Of a stretch of DNA of 5,904 nucleotides, positions 1 through 4,508 are shown piece after piece. A model generated the notes under the pieces. The model had not been told where the DNA came from. It worked only from the letters and a program-made list of their open reading frames with translations, and ran no database searches. Each line of letters opens with the position of its first letter. The first letter of the stretch is position 1. Both the position numbers and the translations under genes were made by a program. The DNA is taken from assembly GCA_026991065.1 (NCBI GenBank), contig JALXCG010000446.1:1-5904 (forward strand). The letters are read 5' to 3'. This DNA is from Gemmatimonadota bacterium. GTDB lineage: Bacteria; GCA-2686955.

Positions 1-407
1 GTTCCGCAGGCGCGCACGCTAACTCGCTTCACTCCGGCGCAACCGGCTTTCTGTGGCGCGGATGCCGGGAAACGCTCGGGCCACAGGGTCTCAACCCGCG
101 CGAAACCGGAGGCACTCAGAAGCAAGCGCGCACAAAAACCAGCAGGGCCGTGACCGAAGCCAAGAACACCATTAGCCGCATGTCGCTGCTCTCGGGTGTT
201 TCGAGATCGACTCTCTTGCTGGACGGGGGAGATGAAGCACTCATGGTACCCGTTCGACACGCAAGACGCGCGCCAGCTATCACGCACTCCGGTCCAGAAC
301 CGCTATCTTCAATGTACCCATGATGTTACGTCAGCACAGAAGAACCCACTCGTGATTTCATCACGGAACTGCGGGCCTCAATTCTCCCCTGCAATTCAGC
401 GTTGTCT
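1..407. other. Left-edge region downstream of birA, no firm gene
   Basis: No well-supported gene is visible here. On the minus strand two overlapping frames compete. One is a closed 42-codon frame (116-244). The other stays open from a TAG near 295 to the window edge and has a stretch reading SGFARVETLWPERF. The latter has some look of a real protein C-terminal region, but no start with a good SD and no recognisable family. A small inverted repeat CGTGAT-TTC-ATCACG lies at 351-365 and a quasi-palindrome TGATGTTACGTCA at 321-333. The plus-strand frame starting at 196 continues antisense through the end of the biotin ligase and is taken as a shadow. Confidence 0.5.
116..244 (-). CDS. Possible 42-residue single-pass membrane peptide
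   Basis: The frame reads from ATG at 244 to TGA at 116-118. The first ~21 residues are polar (MSASSPPSSKRVDLETPESS). Residues ~22-42 form one hydrophobic segment (MRLMVFLASVTALLVFVRACF) ending almost at the stop, like a tail-anchored peptide or an unprocessed signal sequence. There is no convincing SD before the ATG (the preceding bases are GAACGGGTACC). It lies 164 bases downstream of the biotin ligase on the same strand. The hydrophobic run could also be the signal peptide of a longer protein in the +1 frame, which is open to the window edge and would need a frameshift. No family is recognised, and chance is a serious alternative. Confidence 0.22.
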   Translation of the reverse strand: MSASSPPSSKRVDLETPESSDMRLMVFLASVTALLVFVRACF

Positions 408-1265
408 TCATATTGGGACGTCGATCTCCACCAGTTCTCCCGCACCCACCACCCTCTCTCCGCCCCCGCCATCGGCCAGGCGAAGGCAGCCATTGTGGTC
501 GATGCCTTGGACCCGCCCGACTACCGCGCCCGGACCGCTGCCGACCTCGACCCAGCGACCGAGATGATCGCAGCGGGCGTTCCAAGCCTCCACCAGCGGC
601 GCAAATCCATCCTGCAAAACCGTCGACCAGCGCGCCTCCAGAGCGGGGACTATTGCTGCAACCACCTCGCTCAGAGAGATGGGGCGCTGGGCGGCCAGCG
701 CCATGCTGCTGCTTCTTCGGCGCAGGCCTTGAGGGAAATCCTCGGCTCTGTGGCCAACATTGACACCGATTCCGATGACGATCCAGCGAATGCCCCCGCC
801 GCGCGTCTCTGCTTGCGCCAAGACTCCGGCGACCTTGCGGCCCTCAATCCGAACGTCGTTCGGCCACTTCACAGCTACACGTCCTTCACCCGACCCCGAG
901 TTGCCGCCGCCAAGCAGCGAATCCAAGGCCTCACAGAGCGCCAAGCCGGTAGCCGGACTCAGTGCACCGAGACCATCCGCCGGCCCTTCCGGGCGCAGAA
1001 TGAGCGAGCAGTAGAGCCCCAATCCGGGCGGAGAATCCCAAATCCGCGCATGTCGGCCCCGACCACGCGTCTGCTGCACAGCGGCAACGATAGCGCCATG
1101 CGGAGCGGGATCGGATGTCGCCCGAGCCCATTCCACCGCCACATCCATGGTGCTGGTTGCGCTCTCAAGAACCCGAGCCGGGCGTCCCAGGCGACGCGTT
1201 GCCAAGGCACCGAACGCGGCCCGCAACTGACCTGCTATTTCCTTAATGTCATGATCAGAATCCAT
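408..1265 (-). CDS. birA: Biotin-[acetyl-CoA-carboxylase] ligase, monofunctional (no HTH domain)
   Basis: The enzyme activates biotin with ATP to biotinyl-5'-AMP and transfers it to the lysine of the biotin carboxyl carrier domain of acetyl-CoA carboxylase and related carboxylases, in the cytoplasm. The 285-residue product shows the family motifs in order: TSTMD (37-41, biotin/nucleotide-site ST motif), QQTRGRGRHARIW (64-76, the adenylate-binding GRGRxxRxW loop), KWPND (133-137, with the catalytic Lys), KVAG (144-147) and GIGVNV (165-170). A small C-terminal SH3-like domain follows from about 235. The N-terminus is about 30 residues of linker and not a winged helix, so this is a group I ligase that should not act as the biotin repressor. 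The ATG is preceded by GAGGG with a 6-base gap. The visible upstream palindrome (1325-1343) could control it. Function is well supported; start fairly sure. Confidence 0.95.
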   Translation of the reverse strand: MDSDHDIKEIAGQLRAAFGALATRRLGRPARVLESATSTMDVAVEWARATSDPAPHGAIVAAVQQTRGRGRHARIWDSPPGLGLYCSLILRPEGPADGLGALSPATGLALCEALDSLLGGGNSGSGEGRVAVKWPNDVRIEGRKVAGVLAQAETRGGGIRWIVIGIGVNVGHRAEDFPQGLRRRSSSMALAAQRPISLSEVVAAIVPALEARWSTVLQDGFAPLVEAWNARCDHLGRWVEVGSGPGAVVGRVQGIDHNGCLRLADGGGGERVVGAGELVEIDVPI

Positions 1266-1300
1266 CTCTCGCCCTCTCTTACCGCGCTGATTGCGCCCAC

Positions 1301-1331
1301 AACGTACTCAGAACATGCACCCGAGTGTCAA
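1301..1331 (-). promoter_or_regulatory. Candidate birA promoter
   Basis: On the minus strand a perfect TTGACA lies at 1331-1326. The best -10 in reach is TACGTT (1306-1301) at a 19-base gap, matching TATAAT at three of six bases. This is poor, so the -35 carries the case. Transcription would start about 30 bases before the birA ATG. The -35 lies inside the palindrome at 1325-1343, so a protein bound there would block it. Confidence 0.35.
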
Positions 1332-1343
1332 AAATGGTGACAC
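1325..1343. promoter_or_regulatory. Perfect operator-like inverted repeat GTGTCA-N7-TGACAC
   Basis: The sequence GTGTCAAAAATGGTGACAC has two perfect 6-base arms around a 7-base AT-rich centre. Arm centres are about 13 bases apart, a little over one helical turn, as expected for a homodimeric helix-turn-helix repressor. It overlaps the TTGACA that faces birA. It does not match the classical biotin operator consensus, and this BirA lacks a DNA-binding domain, so another regulator would be needed. It is also 230 bases upstream of the small plus-strand gene. Confidence 0.45.
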
Positions 1344-1520
1344 AAGAGAGTGGGAAACGCGGTGCAAATGCCACGCTGCAGTAGCCAGCAAAGAAGGGAG
1401 AGCAGGCCAAGCGAAGACTCAATAACGCCTTAGTAATCGGGAGCGACGATCGCGCCGGAACCGGCACGTCCCTTGCGTAACGAAAGGCCGTCGGTCATCG
1501 AACCGGCTTTCGTTCCGCCA

Positions 1521-1555
1521 CTCGTGAGACCGCCCGCGTGAGCGCGCGCCACGAG
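1521..1555 (+). promoter_or_regulatory. Nested hairpin in the leader of the 48-codon gene
   Basis: The outer arms CTCGTG (1521-1526) and CACGAG (1550-1555) pair perfectly. Inside, CGCG-TGAG-CGCG (1535-1546) can form a second stem. The structure ends 8 bases before the SD (AGAGGT, 1565-1570). It may shape translation or mark the transcript leader. GC-rich sequence makes short stems likely, so the evidence is moderate. Confidence 0.35.
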
Positions 1556-1575
1556 CATTTGAAAAGAGGTCAACC

Positions 1576-1722
1576 ATGGGACTCGAATACTTCCTCCGCG
1601 CCATTACTGCCGACAACGACTCCGAGATGCTGCGCGTACTCGACGAATACGATGAAGTGCTGGAAACCGCGCGAGCACTGGAGAGCCTCTCGCGCGAAGA
1701 CGATATGGTAGCCGCCGGCTGA
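1576..1722 (+). CDS. Small acidic protein of unknown function (48 residues)
   Basis: The frame starts at ATG 1576, five bases after a strong SD (GAAAAGAGGT), and ends at TGA 1720-1722. Composition is protein-like and far from random for this DNA: 13 Asp/Glu against 4 Arg, no Lys and no Cys. A predicted amphipathic helix runs over residues 18-38 (MLRVLDEYDEVLETARALESL), with Leu/Val/Tyr spaced three to four apart. The C-terminus is REDDMVAAG. There is no signal peptide or membrane segment. It is the only plus-strand gene here, converging on the glycosyltransferase with 33 bases between the stops. I do not recognise a family. Acidic helical peptides of this size are often protein-binding regulators, but that is only a guess. 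Confidence 0.62.
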   Translation: MGLEYFLRAITADNDSEMLRVLDEYDEVLETARALESLSREDDMVAAG

Positions 1723-1755
1723 CCCGCGGCCAACTCACTCGGCCCGGTCGAAATC

Positions 1756-2760
1756 TCAAACCGCACAGAGAAAATCCTCGCCCTCGACCAGGCCCAGCCG
1801 CTTCAACTCGCCGCGAACCACGTCTCTCTGCAGGCGTGCGCTTACCGCGGCGAGATAGAGCGCCCCACGAAATCGTAGAGCTTCGGCCGCATGAAGAACC
1901 GGGATGCCGTGGATCTTCTTGCCGATCTTGCGCGGGTTTAGATCGAGAAAGGCACTGAGCTGAACGCCGTGCCGCAAGAGCGCCCGCGCCAAAGGTTTTC
2001 CCACCACTCCGGCCCCCACGATGACCACCGAGCGACCTGTCTCCAGGGTCTTCGCCACATGCTCCGCCTTGAGGTCGATAAACCGTCGGCGCGCATACAT
2101 GGGGTGGGTCCGCGTGAGTCGCTCCTCGCGCTCGCGCCAGGCGTGCAACACCTGGGGTAGCTTCCGAAAACGGTAACCGCGGCGATGCATTCGCAGCCAC
2201 AAGTCGTAGTCCTCCGGAAACTCCCCCTGACGATAGCCCCCGACCTCAACCAGCGCACGCTTGCGCACCATCACGCTCGGGTGCACCACCGGACACTCGA
2301 TGAGGATCTCGCGGGCAACGCTCTCCGGCTCCAAAACCTGGTTTGACCAAGCCAGATACTCGCGCATGCCGCGACGAGTGGCCGAACGTGGAAACGAACG
2401 CACCCGACTTGCGACCACCGCCACCTCTCGTTCCCGTTCCAGCGCCTTGACCTGCAGTGCAAAACGGTCGCGATGGGTGATGTCATCGGCATCCATCCGT
2501 GCCACGAACTCAGCCCGCGACAGCGTGATCCCCTGGTTCAGCGCCGCCACGATCCCGCGCGGGGGTGTGTGGAAAACGCGGATCCTGGAGTCGTGCCGGG
2601 CATACTCCGCGGCCAAAGCTCCACTGCCGTCACGAGAGCCATCGTCAACGCAGATGATCTCCAACTCAACAAGGCTCTGCCGTTGTATCGAGCGTAGCGC
2701 GGCACCGAGGTGGGCAACGCAATCGCGGACCGGCAGAATGCAGGAAACTCGGGGAGTCAG
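1756..2760 (-). CDS. Family 2 glycosyltransferase fused to a C-terminal Rossmann-like domain
   Basis: Read from the CTG at 2760 the product has 334 residues. The N-terminal GT-A domain has TPRVSCILPV at 2-11, VDDGS at 38-42 (nucleotide-sugar binding), RMDADD at 88-93 (the metal-binding DxD) and FPEDYDLWLR at 181-190 (the ED pair expected to hold the catalytic base). It should transfer a sugar from a nucleotide-sugar to a glycan or lipid carrier on the cytoplasmic face. From about 243 a second domain begins: SVVIVGAGVVGKPLARALL (GxGxxG at 249-254), then FLDLNPRKIGKKIHGIPVL. The latter resembles the N-terminal nucleotide-binding module of PglD-type sugar acetyltransferases. No membrane helix is seen. 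The start was chosen because AGGAGG (2773-2768) lies 7 bases before the CTG and the protein then begins as GT2 enzymes do. The frame is open up to an ATG at 2862, but that stretch is low-complexity and covers hairpins. Donor and acceptor are unknown. Confidence 0.9.
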   Translation of the reverse strand: MTPRVSCILPVRDCVAHLGAALRSIQRQSLVELEIICVDDGSRDGSGALAAEYARHDSRIRVFHTPPRGIVAALNQGITLSRAEFVARMDADDITHRDRFALQVKALEREREVAVVASRVRSFPRSATRRGMREYLAWSNQVLEPESVAREILIECPVVHPSVMVRKRALVEVGGYRQGEFPEDYDLWLRMHRRGYRFRKLPQVLHAWREREERLTRTHPMYARRRFIDLKAEHVAKTLETGRSVVIVGAGVVGKPLARALLRHGVQLSAFLDLNPRKIGKKIHGIPVLHAAEALRFRGALYLAAVSARLQRDVVRGELKRLGLVEGEDFLCAV

Positions 2761-2767
2761 GACGCCG

Positions 2768-2773
2768 CCTCCT
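2768..2773 (-). promoter_or_regulatory. Consensus ribosome binding site deciding a CTG start
   Basis: AGGAGG lies on the minus strand with exactly 7 bases between it and CTG (2760-2758). In the same frame there is no ATG, GTG or TTG at a proper distance: the nearest GTG, at 2793, lies upstream of this site and has no SD. Hence CTG is the best start for the glycosyltransferase. Confidence 0.6.
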
Positions 2774-2784
2774 CGGTCCTCGCG

Positions 2785-2804
2785 AAAAGACACCGACCGG
2801 TGTC
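2785..2804 (-). terminator. Hairpin followed by TTTT just upstream of the glycosyltransferase
   Basis: On the minus strand GACACC-GGTC-GGTGTC (2804-2789) forms a perfect 6-bp stem, extendable to 7, directly followed by TTTT (2788-2785). It ends 11 bases before the AGGAGG. The stem is short and the T run has only four bases, so it would be a weak terminator or attenuator at best. Confidence 0.35.
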
Positions 2805-2871
2805 GACATCCCCTCCCCGGCCCATCCTCCGGAAGCCCACACCTCCGGAGCACCACCGCCACCGAGCCACC

Positions 2872-2892
2872 GGGAGCCCGAGACGGGCTCCC
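2872..2892. repeat. Perfect 9-bp inverted repeat with 3-base loop
   Basis: GGGAGCCCG (2872-2880), AGA, CGGGCTCCC (2884-2892). It is a very stable hairpin on either strand. No T run follows in either direction, so it is not a typical intrinsic terminator. Confidence 0.8.
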
Positions 2893-3060
2893 AGCAGAGC
2901 GGAGGAGGTTTGCTCAAGAGTGGCACCTCTCGAGCCCAGTCGTGGACAACCGAGCGACCGCACGACCCAGGCGAAGCCCGCGGTGAGGGGAAAACAGACC
3001 ACCACGGACACTGCCGCGTCCCACGGACGCCCACGAAGAAACACCTTGTGAAACAAGATG

Positions 3061-3087
3061 TTCGGACAGTTCGGCATCCTGTCCGAA
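3061..3087. repeat. Perfect 9-bp inverted repeat with 9-base loop
   Basis: TTCGGACAG (3061-3069) and CTGTCCGAA (3079-3087) are exact reverse complements. A second small stem, CTTGT-GAA-ACAAG (3045-3057), sits three bases away. Downstream of trxB in its sense, this pair could be part of a transcript end, but the following bases (CATCTTGTTTC) are only loosely T-rich. It could also be a dyad for a DNA-binding protein. Confidence 0.8.
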
Positions 3088-3157
3088 GCACGCGCTGACC
3101 CCCAAGCGGGTCCGGCGATCTCTCCAGGGGAAGTCTCACGACCTGGACGCATCATAG

Positions 3158-3204
3158 GCGAAGAAAGAGCGAAGATGCAACAAGAAAAGCGAAGAAAAAG
3201 CGAA
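3158..3204. repeat. Four GCGAA repeats with near-helical phasing
   Basis: GCGAA occurs at 3158, 3169, 3189 and 3200, three of the copies being GCGAAGA, mostly inside purine-rich DNA with A runs. Steps are 11, 20 and 11 bases, that is about one, two and one helical turns. On the minus strand this is a T/C-rich tract beginning about 25 bases after the trxB stop (TTCGCTTTTTCTTCGC). It could be bent DNA, a set of protein sites, or a U/C-rich transcript-release region. Confidence 0.5.
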
Positions 3205-3228
3205 TTTCTCGCGGCAGTGCAGCGCTAC

Positions 3229-4164
3229 TTACTCATGCTCCGCCAAGTAGCGTTCCGCATCAATGGCTGCCATGCATCCGGAACCAGCCGCCGTAATCGC
3301 CTGTCGATAACGGGAGTCCGCCACATCCCCGGCCGCGAATACGCCCTCGACACTGGTATAGGAGGTCGCATTCATGGTCTTCAGGTAGCCCACCTCGTCC
3401 ATCTCCAGCACGCCCTTGAAGAGATCGGTGTTGGGCCGGTGGCCTATCGCAATGAAAAGGCCGTCCACCGCGAGTTCGCGTACCTCGCCGGTTTTCACGT
3501 TCCGCAGTTGAACACCGCGCACACCGCCCGCATCCGGCTCACCGAGAATATCGACGACCACTGAATCCCAGGCGAATTCAATCTTCTCATTCGCCAGGGC
3601 ACGCTCCTGCATGATCTTCGATCCACGCAGAGCATCGCGGCGGTGAATCAGTGTGACCTTGGAAGCGTAGCGGGTCAGGAAAAGAGCCTCTTCCAGCGCG
3701 GTGTCGCCACCGCCAACGATCGCCACCGCTTTGTCCCGGTAGAAAAACCCGTCACAGGTCGCGCAGGCGGAAACCCCCATCCCCATGAGCGTCTTCTCTT
3801 TTTCCAACCCAAGCAAGCGCGCGGTCGCGCCGGTTGCCACAATCACGGTGCGCGCCAACACGCTGCCCTGGTCGGTGGTGATGCGGAAGGGGCGTTGACT
3901 CAGATCCACAGCCGTAACCGTGTCGGGGTTCAGCTCGGTGCCGAAACGCTCTGCCTGTTTCCGAAAAAGCTCCATGAGTTGCGGCCCCATCACTCCCTCG
4001 GGAAAGCCCGGGTAGTTTTCCACATCGGTGGTGATGGTCAACTGCCCGCCGGGCTGCAGCCCTTCAAAAAGCAGCGGTTCCAGATTCGCCCGGGCAGCGT
4101 AGATCGCGGCGGTGTAGCCCGCCGGGCCGGAGCCGATAATGACGACGTTTTTTACTTCACTCAT
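3229..4164 (-). CDS. trxB: Thioredoxin-disulfide reductase
   Basis: This FAD enzyme reduces oxidised thioredoxin with NADPH in the cytoplasm as a homodimer. The product has 311 residues, the usual length. Motifs in order: GSGPAG (11-16, FAD ADP-binding), QPGGQL near 37-42, ENYPGFPEG (49-57), ATGA (110-113), the redox-active CATC (134-137) in ACATCDG, GGGDTALEEA (151-160, NADPH Rossmann), HRR (174-176, the 2'-phosphate contacts that favour NADPH), GVFAAGDV (274-281) and YRQAITAAGSG (286-296). Nothing essential is missing. The frame extends 46 codons upstream to 4302, but those residues are Pro/Ser/Arg-rich and foreign to the family. The ATG at 4164 has GAGAG five bases ahead, a modest SD. The nearest upstream gene, cysQ, may be linked through PAPS reduction. 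Confidence 0.97.
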   Translation of the reverse strand: MSEVKNVVIIGSGPAGYTAAIYAARANLEPLLFEGLQPGGQLTITTDVENYPGFPEGVMGPQLMELFRKQAERFGTELNPDTVTAVDLSQRPFRITTDQGSVLARTVIVATGATARLLGLEKEKTLMGMGVSACATCDGFFYRDKAVAIVGGGDTALEEALFLTRYASKVTLIHRRDALRGSKIMQERALANEKIEFAWDSVVVDILGEPDAGGVRGVQLRNVKTGEVRELAVDGLFIAIGHRPNTDLFKGVLEMDEVGYLKTMNATSYTSVEGVFAAGDVADSRYRQAITAAGSGCMAAIDAERYLAEHE

Positions 4165-4216
4165 GATTCTCTCGATCTCTGGGATTCCCGTCACGGTCAG
4201 CTTCCCGAGTAGGCTA

Positions 4217-4245
4217 CCTGAGTTCCGTGGGTCCCTGGACTCAGG
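4217..4245 (-). promoter_or_regulatory. Hairpin in the trxB leader
   Basis: On the minus strand CCTGAGTCC (4245-4237) pairs with GGAACTCAGG (4226-4217) with one bulged A and a 10-base loop. It ends about 50 bases before the trxB start. It could stabilise the leader or act in regulation; nothing shows which. Confidence 0.35.
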
Positions 4246-4390
4246 ACGCGGCTGTCCAAGCGAGACGGGCGGTGGGTGGAAAAGATGCGCTGAGCTGCTC
4301 ATTGCGCCGGGAAAACAGTGTGACTTCAGCCCCCATCTTGCACCATCTTCCTGCGTTGGCGCGGGCTCTGACGGGCGATGTGGGCCAGGA

Positions 4391-4412
4391 CCAGCGGCGC
4401 TTCCGCCGCTGG
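4391..4412. repeat. Perfect 9-bp hairpin in the cysQ-trxB gap
   Basis: CCAGCGGCG (4391-4399), CTTC, CGCCGCTGG (4404-4412). It is very stable, with a four-base loop (GAAG in minus-strand sense). No T run follows on either side, so it is not a standard intrinsic terminator. Confidence 0.8.
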
Positions 4413-4439
4413 CGCGTGCCTCCCGGTACAGCTCTTCCG

Positions 4440-4505
4440 GAAGTCCACGACTTTACCCGGACTTCTCACCATTTTCCTGCCACAACGTCGAATCTGGTGA
4501 GAAGT
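4440..4505 (-). promoter_or_regulatory. Two mutually exclusive stems after cysQ
   Basis: ACTTCTCACC (minus 4505-4496) pairs perfectly over 10 bp with GGTGAGAAGT (4470-4461), with a 25-base loop. The bases GAAGTCC (4465-4459) can instead pair over 7 bp with GGACTTC (4446-4440). The segment 4465-4461 is shared, so only one stem can form at a time. The first stem starts 3 bases after the cysQ TAA. No T run follows. It may protect the cysQ mRNA 3' end or serve as a switch; both are inference. Confidence 0.4.
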
Positions 4506-4508
4506 TCA

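Larger units (their letters stand above)
1266..1575. other. Divergent intergenic region between birA and the small plus-strand gene
   Basis: These 310 bases contain no credible gene. The 62-codon minus-strand frame at 1279-1467 lacks an SD and any protein-like pattern. The region does hold a perfect 19-bp inverted repeat at 1325-1343, a TTGACA box facing birA (1326-1331), a GCCGGAACCGGC inverted repeat at 1454-1465, and a nested hairpin at 1521-1555 directly before the SD of the 48-codon gene. No convincing -35/-10 pair was found for the plus strand. Confidence 0.6.
2761..3228 (-). other. Structured intergenic region between trxB and the glycosyltransferase
   Basis: These 468 bases hold no firm gene. 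In the sense of the minus strand there are seven non-overlapping stem-loops in a row: 3087-3061 (9 bp), 3057-3045 (5 bp), 3030-3016 (6 bp), 2966-2939 (6 bp), 2934-2913 (8 bp including one G-U), 2892-2872 (9 bp) and 2804-2789 (6-7 bp) with TTTT. A 132-codon frame (3155-2757) overlaps them and its TGA overlaps the CTG start. It is rich in Trp, Gly and Arg and matches no family I know. The region may be a structured leader RNA, a separate small RNA, or the 3' end of trxB plus a leader. Confidence 0.5.
4165..4508 (-). other. Structured intergenic region between cysQ and trxB
   Basis: These 344 bases hold no firm gene. In minus-strand sense there are: a perfect 10-bp inverted repeat 3 bases after the cysQ stop (4505-4461), a competing 7-bp stem (4465-4440), a perfect 9-bp hairpin (4412-4391), and a 9-bp stem with one bulged A (4245-4217) about 50 bases before the trxB ATG. 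A 48-codon basic frame (4472-4326) begins inside the first stem and has a poorly spaced SD. No clear promoter pair was found. Confidence 0.5.

Noticed and set aside
232-567. Plus-strand start with GGGGGAG before ATG 232
   Set aside because: The purine run touches the ATG, and the frame continues antisense into the biotin ligase with a Pro/Ser-rich product.
402-1340. Long plus-strand frame of 312 codons
   Set aside because: It lies antisense to the biotin ligase, whose motifs are unmistakable. The product is Arg/Pro/Ala-rich with no domain pattern.
2761-2862. 34-codon N-terminal extension of the glycosyltransferase to an ATG
   Set aside because: No SD at 2862, low-complexity residues, and a hairpin with TTTT inside. 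AGGAGG-CTG downstream fits better.
2261-2986. Plus-strand frame of 241 codons
   Set aside because: Antisense to the glycosyltransferase catalytic domain, low-complexity Arg/Ser/Thr product, no family.
2757-3155. Minus-strand frame of 132 codons ending in a CTGA overlap with the glycosyltransferase start
   Set aside because: Considered because of the coupling-like overlap and a hydrophobic stretch. Rejected because it spans seven stem-loops, has an odd Trp/Gly/Arg-rich composition, no SD of note and no recognisable family. It remains the main alternative reading of this gap.
4165-4302. 46-codon N-terminal extension of trxB
   Set aside because: Residues are Pro/Ser/Arg-rich, unlike any TrxB. 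The internal ATG gives the standard length and N-terminus.
4326-4472. Basic 48-codon minus-strand frame in the cysQ-trxB gap
   Set aside because: The ATG lies inside the 10-bp inverted repeat, the AGGA is only two bases ahead of it, and the product shows no pattern beyond being basic.
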